NCBI GenBank assembly: GCA_946699065.1
Contig: CAMPDV010001198.1
Span: forward strand, 60,479-124,478
Length of the DNA stretch: 64,000 nucleotides
Direction: 5' to 3'
From: Loxodes magnus
Lineage: Eukaryota; Ciliophora; Karyorelictea; Loxodida; Loxodidae
The position numbers were made by a program, and so were the translations under genes. Position 1 is the stretch's first letter. Every line of letters starts with the position of its first letter. Shown piece after piece: positions 28,152 to 45,447 of the stretch. The notes under the pieces were generated by a model that did not search any database, had not been told where the DNA came from, and saw nothing but the letters and a program-made list of their open reading frames with translations.

Positions 28152-30860
28152 AGATCATACATAATCTGTGTGACCACTCATGGTCTTACAGGTACCTGTC
28201 TTGACGTCTCATAGTCTCACAGTATAATCATCACTTCCCGATACGATGAACTCTGAATCACTGGATATAGCCACAAATAATACAACACTAGTGTGACCAC
28301 TCATGGTCTTACAGGTACCTGTCTTGACGTCCCATAGTCTCACCGTATTATCTACACTGCCCGATACGATGAACTCTGAATCAATGGATATAGTCACAGC
28401 ATTTACAGATCTAGTGTGACCACTCATGGTCTTACAGGTACCTGTCTTGACGTCTCATAGTCTCACTGTATAATCATCACTTCCCGATACGATGAACTCT
28501 GAATCACTGGATATAGCCACAAATAATACAGAATCTGTGTGACCACTCATGGTCTTACAGGTACCTTTCTTGACGTCCCATAGTCTCACCGTATTATCTA
28601 CACTGCCCGATACGATGAACTCTGAATCACTGGATATAGTCACAGCATTTACAGATCTAGTGTGACCACTCATGGTCTTACAGGTACCTGTCTTGACGTC
28701 CCATAGTCTCGCCGTATAATCATGACTGCCCGATACGATGAACTCTGAATCACTGGATATAGCCACAAATAATACAACACTAGTGTGACCACTCATGGTC
28801 TTACAGGTACCTGTCTTGACGTCCCATAGTCTCACCGTATTATCTACACTGCCCGATACGATGAACTCTGAATCACTGGATATAGTCACAGCATTTACAG
28901 ATCTAGTGTGACCACTCATGGTCTTACAGGTACCTGTCTTGACGTCTCATAGTCTCACTGTATAATCATCACTTCCCGATACGATGAACTCTGAATCACT
29001 GGATATAGCCACAAATAATACAGAATCTGTGTGACCACTCATGGTCTTACAGGTACCTTTCTTGACGTCCCATAGTCTCACCGTATTATCATCACTTCCC
29101 GATACGATGAACTCTGAATCACTGGATATAGTCACAGCATTTACAGATCTAGTGTGACCACTCATGGTCTTACAGGTACCTGTCTTGACGTCTCATAGTC
29201 TCACAGTATAATCATCACTTCCCGATACGATGAACTCTGAATCACTGGATATAGCCACAAATAATACAACACTAGTGTGACCACTCATGGTCTTACAGGT
29301 ACCTGTCTTGACGTCCCATAGTCTCACCGTATTATCTACACTGCCCGATACGATGAACTCTGAATCACTGGATATAGTCACAGCATTTACAGATCTAGTG
29401 TGACCACTCATGGTCTTACAGGTACCTGTCTTGACGTCTCATAGTCTCACTGTATAATCATCACTTCCCGATACGATGAACTCTGAATCACTGGATATAG
29501 CCACAAATAATACAACACTAGTGTGACCACTCATGGTCTTACAGGTACCTGTCTTGACGTCCCATAGTCTCACCGTATTATCTACACTGCCCGATACGAT
29601 GAACTCTGAATCACTGGATATAGTCACAGCATTTACAGATCTAGTGTGACCACTCATGGTCTTACAGGTACCTGTCTTGACGTCCCATAGTCTCGCCGTA
29701 TTATCTACACTGCCCGATACGATGAACTCTGAATCACTGGATATAGCCACAAATAATACAACACTAGTGTGACCACTCATGGTCTTACAGGTACCTGTCT
29801 TGACGTCCCATAGTCTCACCGTATTATCTACACTGCCCGATACGATGAACTCTGAATCACTGGATATAGTCACAGCATTTACAGATCTAGTGTGACCACT
29901 CATGGTCTTACAGGTACCTGTCTTGACGTCTCATAGTCTCACTGTATAATCATCACTTCCCGATACGATGAACTCTGAATCACTGGATATAGCCACAGCA
30001 GATACAGATCTAGTGTGACCACTCATGGTCTTACAGGTACCTGTCTTGACTTCCCATAGTCTCACCGTCTTATCATCACTTCCCGATACGATGAACTCTG
30101 AATCACTGGATATAGCCACAGATATTACAGAATCTGTGTGACCACTCATGGTCTTACAGGTACCTGTCTTGACGTCCCATAGTCTCGCCGTATAATCATG
30201 ACTGCCCGATACGATGATCTCTGAATCACTGGATATAGCCACAAATAATACAACACTAGTGTGACCACTCATGGTCTTACAGGTACCTGTCTTGACGTCC
30301 CATAGTCTCACCGTATTATCTACACTGCCCGATACGATGAACTCTGAATCACTGGATATAGTCACAGCATTTACAGATCTAGTGTGACCACTCATGGTCT
30401 TACAGGTACCTGTCTTGACGTCTCATAGTCTCACTGTATAATCATCACTTCCCGATACGATGAACTCTGAATCACTGGATATAGCCACAAATAATACAGA
30501 ATCTGTGTGACCACTCATGGTCTTACAGGTACCTTTCTTGACGTCCCATAGTCTCACCGTCTTATCTTAACTTCCCGATACGATGAACTCTGAATCACTG
30601 GATATAGTCACAGCATTTACAGATCTAGTGTGACCACTCATGGTCTTACAGGTACCTGTCTTGACGTCTCATAGTCTCACAGTATAATCAACACTTCCCG
30701 ATACAATGAACTCTGAATCACTGGATATAGCCACAAATAATACAACACTAGTGTGACCACTCATGGTCTTACAGGTACCTGTCTTGACGTCCCATAGTCT
30801 CACCGTATTATCTACACTGCCCGATACGATGAACTCTGAATCACTGGATATAGCCACAGA

Positions 30861-31841
30861 TCATACAGACTCTGTGTGACCACTCATGGTCTTACAGGTA
30901 CCTGTCTTGACGTCCCATAGTCTCACCGTATTATCATCACTTGCCGATACAATGAACTCTGAATCACTGGATATAGCCACAGATAATACAGAATCTGTGT
31001 GACCACTCATGGTCTTACAGGTACCTTTCTTGACGTCCCATAGTCTCACCGTATTATCTACACTGCCCGATACGATGAACTCTGAATCACTGGATATAGC
31101 CACAGCATTTACAGATCTAGTGTGACCACTCATGGTCTTACAGGTACCTGTCTTGACGTCCCATAGTCTCACCGTATAATCATCACTTCCCGATACGATG
31201 AACTCTGAATCACTGGATATAGCCACAAATAATACAGAATAAGTGTGACCACTCATGGTCTTACAGGTACCTGTCTTGACGTCCCATAGTCTCGCCGTAT
31301 AATCATGACTGCCCGATACGATGAACTCTGAATCACTGGATATAGCCACAGCAGATACAGATCTAGTGTGACCACTCATGGTCTTACAGGTACCTGTCTT
31401 GACTTCCCATAGTCTCACCGTCTTATCATCACTTCCCGATACGATGAACTCTGAATCACTGGATATAGCCACAGATAATACAGAATCTGTGTGACCACTC
31501 ATGGTCTTACAGGTACCTGTCTTGACGTCCCATAGTCTCGCCGTATAATCATGACTGCCCGATACGATGAACTCTGAATCACTGGATATAGTCACAGATA
31601 ATACAGAATCTGTGTGACCACTCATGGTCTTACAGGTACCTGTCTTGACGTCCCATAGTCTCGCCGTATAATCATGACTGCCCGATACGATGAACTCTGA
31701 ATCACTGGATATAGTCACAGATAATACAGAATCTGTGTGACCACTCATGGTCTTACAGGTACCTGTCTTGACGTCCCATAGTCTCACCGTATTATCATCA
31801 CTTGCCGATACAATGAACTCTGAATCACTGGATATAGCCAC
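30861..31841 (-). CDS. Open WD40 segment, 326 codons, about 8 blades
   Basis: It runs from Val9 to Val6 and ends at TGA at residue 7 in the context HTESV. It contains SASDDNT units (Gly21 to Ala) near both ends, a pair of HDYTAR units and the HTYSVLF unit known from the 342-codon blocks, so it is a recombinant of that block with region-B units. Confidence 0.3.
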   Translation of the reverse strand: MAISSDSEFIVSASDDNTVRLWDVKTGTCKTMSGHTDSVLSVTISSDSEFIVSGSHDYTARLWDVKTGTCKTMSGHTDSVLSVTISSDSEFIVSGSHDYTARLWDVKTGTCKTMSGHTDSVLSVAISSDSEFIVSGSDDKTVRLWEVKTGTCKTMSGHTRSVSAVAISSDSEFIVSGSHDYTARLWDVKTGTCKTMSGHTYSVLFVAISSDSEFIVSGSDDYTVRLWDVKTGTCKTMSGHTRSVNAVAISSDSEFIVSGSVDNTVRLWDVKKGTCKTMSGHTDSVLSVAISSDSEFIVSASDDNTVRLWDVKTGTCKTMSGHTESV

Positions 31842-31847
31842 AGATCA

Positions 31848-31967
<120 letters not shown>

Positions 31968-33641
31968 TCATACAGAATCTGTGTGACCACTCATGGTCTT
32001 ACAGGTACCTGTCTTGACGTCCCATAGTCTCACCGTCTAATCTCCACTTCCCGATACGATGAACTCTGAATCACTGGATATAGTCACAGATAATACAGAA
32101 TCTGTGTGACCACTCATGGTCTTACAGGTACCTGTCTTGACGTCCCATAGTCTCACCGTCTTATCTTAACTTCCCGATACGATGAACTCTGAATCACTGG
32201 ATATAGCCACAGATAATACAGAATCTGTGTGACCACTCATGGTCTTACAGGTACCTGTCTTGACTTCCCATAGTCTCACCGTCTTATCATCACTTCCCGA
32301 TACGATGAACTCTGAATCACTGGATATAGCCACAGATAATACAGAATCTGTGTGACCACTCATGGTCTTACAGGTACCTGTCTTGACGTCCCATAGTCTC
32401 GCCGTATAATCATGACTGCCCGATACGATGAACTCTGAATCACTGGATATAGCCACAGATATTACAGAATCTGTGTGACCACTCATGGTCTTACAGGTAC
32501 CTGTCTTGACGTCCCATAGTCTCGCCGTATAATCATGACTGCCCGATACGATGAACTCTGAATCACTGGATATAGTCACAGATAATACAGAATCTGTGTG
32601 ACCACTCATGGTCTTACAGGTACCTGTCTTGACGTCCCATAGTCTCGCCGTATAATCATGACTGCCCGATACGATGAACTCTGAATCACTGGATATAGCC
32701 ACAGCATTTACAGATCTAGTGTGACCACTCATGGTCTTACAGGTACCTGTCTTGACTTCCCATAGTCTCACCGTCTTATCATCACTTCCCGATACGATGA
32801 ACTCTGAATCACTGGATATAGCCACAGATAATACAGAATCTGTGTGACCACTCATGGTCTTACAGGTACCTGTCTTGACGTCCCATAGTCTCACCGTCTT
32901 ATCATCACTTCCCGATACGATGAACTCTGAATCACTGGATATAGCCACAGATCATACATAATCTGTGTGACCACTCATGGTCTTACAGGTACCTGTCTTG
33001 ACGTCCCATAGTCTCACCGTCTGATCATCACTTCCCGATACAATGAACTCTGAATCACTGGATATAGCCACAAATAATACAACACTAGTGTGACCACTCA
33101 TGGTCTTACAGGTACCTGTCTTGACGTCCCATAGTCTCACCGTATTATCTACACTGCCCGATACGATGAACTCTGAATCACTGGATATAGTCACAGCATT
33201 TACAGATCTAGTGTGACCACTCATGGTCTTACAGGTACCTGTCTTGACGTCTCATAGTCTCACTGTATAATCATCACTTCCCGATACGATGAACTCTGAA
33301 TCACTGGATATAGCCACAAATAATACAGAATCTGTGTGACCACTCATGGTCTTACAGGTACCTGTCTTGACGTCCCATAGTCTCGCCGTATAATCATGAC
33401 TGCCCGATACGATGAACTCTGAATCACTGGATATAGCCACAGCATTTACAGATCTAGTGTGACCACTCATGGTCTTACAGGTACCTGTCTTGACTTCCCA
33501 TAGTCTCACCGTCTTATCATCACTTCCCGATACGATGAACTCTGAATCACTGGATATAGCCACAGATAATACAGAATCTGTGTGACCACTCATGGTCTTA
33601 CAGGTACCTGTCTTGACGTCCCATAGTCTCACCGTCTTATC

Positions 33642-36600
33642 TTAACTTCCCGATACGATGAACTCTGAATCACTGGATATAGCCACAGATAATACAGAAT
33701 CTGTGTGACCACTCATGGTCTTACAGGTACCTGTCTTGACGTCCCATAGTCTCGCCGTATAATCATGACTGCCCGATACGATGAACTCTGAATCACTGGA
33801 TATAGCCACAGCATTTACAGATCTAGTGTGACCACTCATGGTCTTACAGGTACCTGTCTTGACTTCCCATAGTCTCACCGTCTGATCATCACTTCCCGAT
33901 ACGATGAACTCTGAATCACTGGATATAGCCACAGATAATACAGAATCTGTGTGACCACTCATGGTCTTACAGGTACCTGTCTTGACGTCTCATAGTCTCA
34001 CTGTATAATCATCACTTCCCGATACGATGAACTCTGAATCACTGGATATAGTCACAGCATTTACAGATCTAGTGTGACCACTCATGGTCTTACAGGTACC
34101 TGTCTTGACGTCCCATAGTCTCACCGTATAATCTCCACTTCCCGATACGATGAACTCTGAATCACTGGATATAGCCACAGATAATACAACACTAGTGTGA
34201 CCACTCATGGTCTTACAGGTACCTGTCTTGACGTCCCATAGTCTCACCGTCTTATCTTAACTTCCCGATACGATGAACTCTGAATCACTGGATATAGTCA
34301 CAGCATTTACAGAATCTGTGTGACCACTCATGGTCTTACAGGTACCTTTCTTGACGTCCCATAGTCTCACCGTATTATCTACACTGCCCGATACGATGAA
34401 CTCTGAATCACTGGATATAGCCACAAATAATACAACACTAGTGTGACCACTCATGGTCTTACAGGTACCTGTCTTGACGTCCCATAGTCTCACCGTCTTA
34501 TCATCACTTCCCGATACGATGAACTCTGAATCACTGGATATAGCCACAGATAATACAGAATCTGTGTGACCACTCATGGTCTTACAGGTACCTGTCTTGA
34601 CGTCCCATAGTCTCGCCGTATAATCATGACTGCCCGATACGATGAACTCTGAATCACTGGATATAGCCACAGCATTTACAGATCTAGTGTGACCACTCAT
34701 GGTCTTACAGGTACCTGTCTTGACTTCCCATAGTCTCACCGTCTTATCATCACTTCCCGATACGATGAACTCTGAATCACTGGATATAGCCACAGATAAT
34801 ACAGAATCTGTGTGACCACTCATGGTCTTACAGGTACCTGTCTTGACGTCCCATAGTCTCGCCGTATTATCTACACTTCCCGATACGATGAACTCTGAAT
34901 CACTGGATATAGCCACAGATCATATATAATCTGTGTGACCACTCATGGTCTTACAGGTACCTGTCTTGACGTCCCATAGTCTCACCGTCTCATCTCTACT
35001 TCCCGATACGATGAACTCTGAATCACTGGATATAGCCACAGATCATACATAACTAGTGTGACCACTCATGGTCTTACAGGTACCTGTCTTGACGTCCCAT
35101 AGTCTCACCGTCTTATCTTAACTTCCCGATACGATGAACTCTGAATCACTGGATATAGCCACAGATCATACAGAACTAGTGTGACCACTCATTGTCTTAC
35201 AGGTACCTGTCTTGACGTCCCATAGTCTCGCCGTATTATCTACACTTCCCGATACGATGAACTCTGAATCACTGGATATAGCCACAGATAATACAGAATC
35301 TGTGTGACCACTCATGGTCTTACAGGTACCTGTCTTGACGTCCCATAGTCTCGCCGTATAATCATGACTGCCCGATACGATGAACTCTGAATCACTGGAT
35401 ATAGCCACAGCATTTACAGATCTAGTGTGACCACTCATGGTCTTACAGGTACCTGTCTTGACTTCCCATAGTCTCACCGTCTTATCATCACTTCCCGATA
35501 CGATGAACTCTGAATCACTGGATATAGCCACAGCATATACCTAATGTGTGTGACCACTCATGGTCTTACAGGTACCTGTCTTGACGTCCCATAGTCTCAC
35601 CGTCTTATCTTAACTTCCCGATACGATGAACTCTGAATCACTGGATATAGCCACAGATAATACAGAATCTGTGTGACCACTCATGGTCTTACAGGTACCT
35701 GTCTTGACGTCCCATAGTCTCGCCGTATAATCATGACTGCCCGATACGATGAACTCTGAATCACTGGATATAGCCACAGCATTTACAGATCTAGTGTGAC
35801 CACTCATGGTCTTACAGGTACCTGTCTTGACTTCCCATAGTCTCACCGTCTGATCATCACTTCCCGATACGATGAACTCTGAATCACTGGATATAGCCAC
35901 AGATAATACAGAATCTGTGTGACCACTCATGGTCTTACAGGTACCTGTCTTGACGTCTCATAGTCTCACAGTATAATCATCACTTCCCGATACGATGAAC
36001 TCTGAATCACTGGATATAGCCACAAATAATACAACACTAGTGTGACCACTCATGGTCTTACAGGTACCTGTCTTGACGTCCCATAGTCTCACCGTATTAT
36101 CTACACTGCCCGATACGATGAACTCTGAATCAATGGATATAGTCACAGCATTTACAGATCTAGTGTGACCACTCATGGTCTTACAGGTACCTGTCTTGAC
36201 GTCTCATAGTCTCACTGTATAATCATCACTTCCCGATACGATGAACTCTGAATCACTGGATATAGCCACAAATAATACAGAATCTGTGTGACCACTCATG
36301 GTCTTACAGGTACCTTTCTTGACGTCCCATAGTCTCGCCGTATAATCATGACTGCCCGATACGATGAACTCTGAATCACTGGATATAGCCACAGCATTTA
36401 CAGATCTAGTGTGACCACTCATGGTCTTACAGGTACCTGTCTTGACTTCCCATAGTCTCACCGTCTTATCATCACTTCCCGATACAATGAACTCTGAATC
36501 ACTGGATATAGCCACAGATCATACAGACTCTGTGTGACCACTCATGGTCTTACAGGTATCTGTCTTGACGTCCCATAGTCTCACCGTCTTATCTTAACTT

Positions 36601-37406
36601 CCCGATACGATGAACTCTGAATCACTGGATATAGCCACAGATCATACAGATCTAGTGTGACCACTCATGGTCTTACAGGTACCTGTCTTGACGTCCCATA
36701 GTCTCACCGTCTGATCATCACTTCACGATACAATGAACTCTGAATCACTGGATATAGCCACAGATCTTACATAATCTGTGAGACCACTCATGGTCTTACA
36801 GGTACCTGTCTTGACGTCCCATAGTCTCACCGTCTGATCATCACTTCCCGATACGATGAACTCTGAATCACTGGATATAGCCACAGATAATACAGAATCT
36901 GTGTGACCACTCATGGTCTTACAGGTACCTGTCTTGACGTCTCATAGTCTCACTGTATAATCATCACTTCCCGATACGATGAACTCTGAATCACTGGATA
37001 TAGTCACAGCATTTACAGATCTAGTGTGACCACTCATGGTCTTACAGGTACCTGTCTTGACGTCCCATAGTCTCACCGTATAATCTCCACTTCCCGATAC
37101 GATGAACTCTGAATCACTGGATATAGCCACAGATAATACAACACTAGTGTGACCACTCATGGTCTTACAGGTACCTGTCTTGACGTCCCATAGTCTCACC
37201 GTCTTATCTTAACTTCCCGATACGATGAACTCTGAATCACTGGATATAGTCACAGCATTTACAGAATCTGTGTGACCACTCATGGTCTTACAGGTACCTT
37301 TCTTGACGTCCCATAGTCTCACCGTATTATCTACACTGCCCGATACGATGAACTCTGAATCACTGGATATAGTCACAGCATTTACAGATCTAGTGTGACC
37401 ACTCAT
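33642..37406 (-). repeat. Interleaved duplications at 16- and 24-unit lags
   Basis: The open piece at 33,642-33,962 recurs at 35,610-35,930 (lag 1,968 bp, 16 units), and the piece at 33,990-34,247 recurs at 36,942-37,199 (lag 2,952 bp, 24 units). The two lags overlap, so at least two separate exchange events shaped this stretch. Confidence 0.75.
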
Positions 37407-37889
37407 GGTCTTACAGGTACCTGTCTTGACGTCTCATAGTCTCACTGTATAATCATCACTTCCCGATACGATGAACTCTGAATCACTGGATATAGCCACA
37501 AATAATACAGAATCTGTGTGACCACTCATGGTCTTACAGGTACCTTTCTTGACGTCCCATAGTCTCACCGTATTATCTACACTGCCCGATACGATGAACT
37601 CTGAATCACTGGATATAGTCACAGCATTTACAGATCTAGTGTGACCACTCATGGTCTTACAAGTACCTGTCTTGACTTCCCATAGTCTCACCGTTTCATC
37701 ATAACTTCCCGATACGATGAACTCTGAATCACTGGATATAGCCACAGCAGATACAGATCTAGTGTGACCACTCATGGTCTTACAGGTACCTGTCTTGACG
37801 TCCCATAGTCTCACCGTCTTATCTTAACTTCCCGATACGATGAACTCTGAATCACTGGATATAGCCACAGATAATACAACACTAGTGTG

Positions 37890-39889
<2,000 letters not shown>

Positions 39890-40088
39890 CGTCCCATAGT
39901 CTCGCCGTATAATCATGACTGCCCGATACGATGAACTCTGAATCACTGGATATAGTCACAGATCTTACATAATCTGTGTGACCACTCATGGTCTTACAGG
40001 TACCTGTCTTGACGTCCCATAGTCTCACCGTCTAATCTCCACTTCCCGATACGATGAACTCTGAATCACTGGATATAGCCACAGATCA

Positions 40089-40208
<120 letters not shown>

Positions 40209-40211
40209 TCA

Positions 40212-40331
<120 letters not shown>

Positions 40332-40709
40332 TCATACAGAATCTGTGTGACCACTCATGGTCTTACAGGTACCTGTCTTGACGTCCCATAGTCTCACCGT
40401 CTGATCATCACTTCCCGATACAATGAACTCTGAATCACTGGATATAGCCACAGATAATACAGACTCTGTGTGACCACTCATGGTCTTACAGGTACCTGTC
40501 TTGACGTCCCATAGTCTCACCGTATTATCATCACTTGCCGATACAATGAACTCTGAATCACTGGATATAGCCACAGATCATACAGATCTAGTGTGACCAC
40601 TCATGGTCTTACAGGTACCTGTCTTGACGTCCCATAGTCTCACCGTCTGATCATCACTTCACGATACAATGAACTCTGAATCACTGGATATAGCCACAGA
40701 TCTTACATA

Positions 40710-40718
40710 ATCTGAGAC
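40710..40718 (-). other. Frameshift: two-base deletion
   Basis: TCTGAGACC replaces TCTGTGAGACC; the related unit at about 36,774 keeps the two bases. Both units also carry TGA at Gly21 (36,723 and 40,659), 32 units apart, so the deletion arose after their duplication. Confidence 0.8.
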
Positions 40719-41019
40719 CACTCATGGTCTTACAGGTACCTGTCTTGACGTCCCATAGTCTCACCGTCTTATCTTAACTTCCCGATACAATGAACTCTGA
40801 ATCACTGGATATAGTCACAGCATTTACAGATCTAGTGTGACCACTCATGGTCTTACAGGTACCTGTCTTGACGTCCCATAGTCTCACAGTTTCATCATAA
40901 CTTCCCGATACGATGAACTCTGAATCACTGGATATAGCCACAGATAATACAGAATCTGTGTGACCACTCATGGTCTTACAGGTACCTGTCTTGACGTCCC
41001 ATAGTCTCACCGTCTTATC

Positions 41020-42240
41020 TTAACTTCCCGATACGATGAACTCTGAATCATTGGAAATAGCCACAGCATATACAGAACTAGTGTGACCACTCATGGAATT
41101 ATAGGTACCTGTCTTGACTTCCCATAGTCTCACCGTATTATTATAACTTCCGAATACGATGAACTCTGAATCACTGGATATAGCCACAGATAATACAGAA
41201 TCTGTGTGACCACTCATGGTCTTACAGGTACCTGTCTTGACGTCCCATAGTCTCACCGTTTCATCATAACTTGCCGATACGATGAACTCTGAATCATTGG
41301 AAATAGCCACAGCATATACAGAACTAGTGTGACCACTCATGGTCTTACAGGTACCTTTCTTGACGTCCCATAGTCTCACCGTATTATTATAACTTCCGAA
41401 TACGATGAACTCTGAATCACTGGATATAGCCACAGATAATACAGAATCTGTGTGACCACTCATGGTCTTACAGGTACCTGTCTTGACGTCCCATAGTCTC
41501 ACCGTATTATCATCACTTGCCGATACGATGAACTCTGAATCACTGGATATAGCCACAGATAATACATAATGTGTGTGACCACTCATGGTCTTACAGGTAC
41601 CTGTCTTGACGTCCCATAGTCTCACCGTCTTATCATCACTTGCCGATACAATGAACTCTGAATCACTGGATATAGCCACAGATAATACAGAATCTGTGTG
41701 ACCACTCATGGTCTTACAGGTACCTGTCTTGACGTCCCATAGTCTCACAGTTTCATCATAACTTCCCGATACGATGAACTCTGAATCACTGGATATAGCC
41801 ACAGATAATACAGAATCTGTGTGACCACTCATGGTCTTACAGGTACCTGTCTTGACGTCCCATAGTCTCACCGTCTTATCATCACTTCCCGATACGATGA
41901 ACTCTGAATCACTGGATATAGTCACAGATAATACAGAATCTGTGTGACCACTCATGGTCTTACAGGTATCTGTCTTGACGTCCCATAGTCTCGCCGTATA
42001 ATCATGACTGCCCGATACGATGAACTCTGAATCACTGGATATAGTCACAGCATTTACAGATCTAGTGTGACCACTCATGGTCTTACAGGTACCTGTCTTG
42101 ACGTCCCATAGTCTCACCGTATTATCAGCACTTCCCGATACGATGAACTCTGAATCACTGGATATAGTCACAGCATTTACAGATCTAGTGTGACCACTCA
42201 TGGTCTTACAGGTACCTGTCTTGACGTCCCATAGTCTCAC
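41020..42240 (-). CDS. Open WD40 segment, 406 codons, 10 blades, with divergent cassette
   Basis: Ten repeats run from Val27 to Ser22, ending at a TAA at residue 23 (41,020). The C-terminal part holds the divergent cassette also found in region A: units with FGSYNNT (Ser20 to Phe, Asp24 to Asn), a GTYNSM variant replacing GTCKTM, and AISNDSE with Asn13. Loss of Asp24 would break the blade tetrad in those units. This is the only copy of the cassette downstream of 16 kb that I found. Confidence 0.35.
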   Translation of the reverse strand: MRLWDVKTGTCKTMSGHTRSVNAVTISSDSEFIVSGSADNTVRLWDVKTGTCKTMSGHTRSVNAVTISSDSEFIVSGSHDYTARLWDVKTDTCKTMSGHTDSVLSVTISSDSEFIVSGSDDKTVRLWDVKTGTCKTMSGHTDSVLSVAISSDSEFIVSGSYDETVRLWDVKTGTCKTMSGHTDSVLSVAISSDSEFIVSASDDKTVRLWDVKTGTCKTMSGHTHYVLSVAISSDSEFIVSASDDNTVRLWDVKTGTCKTMSGHTDSVLSVAISSDSEFIVFGSYNNTVRLWDVKKGTCKTMSGHTSSVYAVAISNDSEFIVSASYDETVRLWDVKTGTCKTMSGHTDSVLSVAISSDSEFIVFGSYNNTVRLWEVKTGTYNSMSGHTSSVYAVAISNDSEFIVSGS

Positions 42241-45200
42241 CGTCTAATCTCCACTTCCCGATACGATGAACTCTGAATCACTGGATATAGTCACAGCATT
42301 TGCAGATCTAGTGTGACCACTCATGGTCTTACAGGTACCTGTCTTGACTTTTCATAGTCTCACCGTCTTATCATCACTTCCCGATACGATGAACTCTGAA
42401 TCACTGGATATAGCCACAGATAATACAGAATCTGTGTGACCACTCATGGTCTTACAGGTACCTGTCTTGACGTCCCATAGTCTCACCGTTTCATCATAAC
42501 TTCCCGATACGATGAACTCTGAATCACTGGATATAGCCACAAATAATACAACACTAGTGTGACCACTCATGGTCTTACAGGTACCTGTCTTGACGTCCCA
42601 TAGTCTCACCGTCTGATCATCACTTCCCGATACAATGAACTCTGAATCACTGGATATAGCCACAAATAATACAACACTAGTGTGACCACTCATGGTCTTA
42701 CAGGTACCTGTCTTGACGTCCCATAGTCTCACCGTATTATCTACACTGCCCGATACGATGAACTCTGAATCACTGGATATAGTCACAGCATTTACAGATC
42801 TAGTGTGACCACTCATGGTCTTACAGGTACCTGTCTTGACGTCTCATAGTCTCACTGTATAATCATCACTTCCCGATACGATGAACTCTGAATCACTGGA
42901 TATAGCCACAAATAATACAGAATCTGTGTGACCACTCATGGTCTTACAGGTACCTGTCTTGACGTCCCATAGTCTCACCGTATTATCTACACTGCCCGAT
43001 ACGATGAACTCTGAATCACTGGATATAGTCACAGCATTTACAGATCTAGTGTGACCACTCATGGTCTTACAGGTACCTGTCTTGACGTCTCATAGTCTCA
43101 CAGTATAATCATCACTTCCCGATACGATGAACTCTGAATCACTGGATATAGCCACAGATAATACAGAATCTGTGTGACCACTCATGGTCTTACAGGTATC
43201 TGTCTTGACGTCCCATAGTCTCGCCGTATAATCATGACTGCCCGATACGATGAACTCTGAATCACTGGATATAGTCACAGCATTTACAGAACTAGTGTGA
43301 CCACTCATGGTCTTACAGGTACCTGTCTTGACGTCCCATAGTCTCACCGTCTAATCTCCACTTCCCGATACGATGAACTCTGAATCACTGGATATAGTCA
43401 CAGATAATACAGAATCTGTGTGACCACTCATGGTCTTACAGGTACCTGTCTTGACTTCCCATAGTCTCACCGTTTCATCATAACTTCCCGATACGATGAA
43501 CTCTGAATCACTGGATATAGCCACAGCATTTACAGATCTAGTGTGACCACTCATGGTCTTACAGGTACCTGTCTTGACGTCCCATAGTCTCACCGTATTA
43601 TCACAACTTCCCGATACAATGAACTCTGAATCACTGGATATAGCCACAGATCATACATAACTAGTGTGCCCACTCATGGTCTTACAGGTACCTGTCTTGA
43701 CTTCCCATAGTCTCACCGTTTCATCATAACTTCCCGATACGATGAACTCTGAATCACTGGATATAGCCACAGCATTTACAGATCTAGTGTGACCACTCAT
43801 GGTCTTACAGGTACCTGTCTTGACGTCCCATAGTCTCACCGTCTAATCTCCACTGCCCGATACGATGAACTCTGAATCACTGGATATAGTCACAGATAAT
43901 ACAGAATCTGTGTGACCACTCATGGTCTTACAGGTACCTGTCTTGACGTCCCATAGTCTCACCGTTTCATCATAACTTCCCGATACGATGAACTCTGAAT
44001 CACTGGATATAGCCACAAATAATACAACACTAGTGTGACCACTCATGGTCTTACAGGTACCTTTCTTGACGTCCCATAGTCTCACCGTCTTATCTTAACT
44101 TCCCGATACGATGAACTCTGAATCACTGGATATAGCCACAGATAATACAGAATCTGTGTGACCACTCATGGTCTTACAGGTACCTGTCTTGACGTCCCAT
44201 AGTCTCACCGTTTCATCATAACTTCCCGATACGATGAACTCTGAATCACTGGATATAGCCACAGATCATACATAATCTGTGTGACCACTCATGGTCTTAC
44301 AGGTACCTGTCTTGACGTCCCATAGTCTCACCGTCTGATCATCACTTCCCGATACAATGAACTCTGAATCACTGGATATAGCCACAGATCTTACATAATC
44401 TGTGTGAACACTCATGGTCTTACAGGTACCTGTCTTGACGTCCCATAGTCTCCCCGTCTGATCATCACTTGCCGATACAATGAACTCTGAATCACTGGAT
44501 ATAGCCACAAATAATACAGAATCTGTGTGACCACTCATGGTCTTACAGGTACCTGTCTTGACGTCCCATAGTCTCACCGTCTAATCTCCACTTCCCGATA
44601 CGATGAACTCTGAATCACTGGATATAGTCACAGATAATACAGAATCTGTGTGACCACTCATGGTCTTACAGGTACCTGTCTTGACTTCCCATAGTCTCAC
44701 CGTTTCATCATAACTTCCCGATACGATGAACTCTGAATCACTGGATATAGCCACAGCATTTACAGATCTAGTGTGACCACTCATGGTCTTACAGGTACCT
44801 GTCTTGACGTCCCATAGTCTCACCGTATAATCATAACTTCCCGATACGATGAACTCTGAATCACTGGATATAGCCACAGATAATACATAACTAGTGTGAC
44901 CACTCATGGTCTTACAGGTACCTGTCTTGACGTCCCATAGTCTCACCGTCTGATCATCACTTCCCGATACAATGAACTCTGAATCACTGGATATAGCCAC
45001 AGATAATACATAACTAGTGTGACCACTCATGGTCTTACAGGTACCTGTCTTGACGTCCCATAGTCTCACCGTCTCATCATAACTTCCCGATACGATGAAC
45101 TCTGAATCACTGGATATAGCCACAGATCATACATAATCTGTGTGACCACTCATGGTCTTACAGGTACCTGTCTTGACGTCCCATAGTCTCACCGTCTCAT

Positions 45201-45447
45201 CTCTACTTCCCGATACGATGAACTCTGAATCACTGGATATAGCCACAGATAATACATAACTAGTGTGACCACTCATGGTCTTACAAGTACCTGTCTTGAC
45301 GTCCCATAGTCTCACCGTCTCATCTCTACTTCCCGATACGATGAACTCTGAATCACTGGATATAGCCACAGATCTTACATAATGTTTGTGACCACTCATG
45401 GTCTTACAGGTACCTGTCTTGACGTCCCATAGTCTCACCGTCTTATC

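Larger units (their letters stand above)
1..30600 (-). repeat. Region A: older mixed WD40 subfamilies rich in the Trp30-to-TGA unit
   Basis: The dominant unit types here are RSVNAVTIS, DSVLFVAIS, SVVLFVAIS and RSVSAVAIS at residues 4-12, with VDNT, DDYT, HDYT (followed by AR), DDKT or YDET at 23-26. LWE alternates with LWD, and KKG or KTD replaces KTG in some units. A unit with DDYTVRL followed by TGA recurs dozens of times. TAA at residue 23, always before DKT, is the second common stop. Large blocks are duplicated at 18-, 23-, 27-, 32-, 50-, 77- and 132-unit lags. The boundary at about 30.6 kb is approximate. Confidence 0.85.
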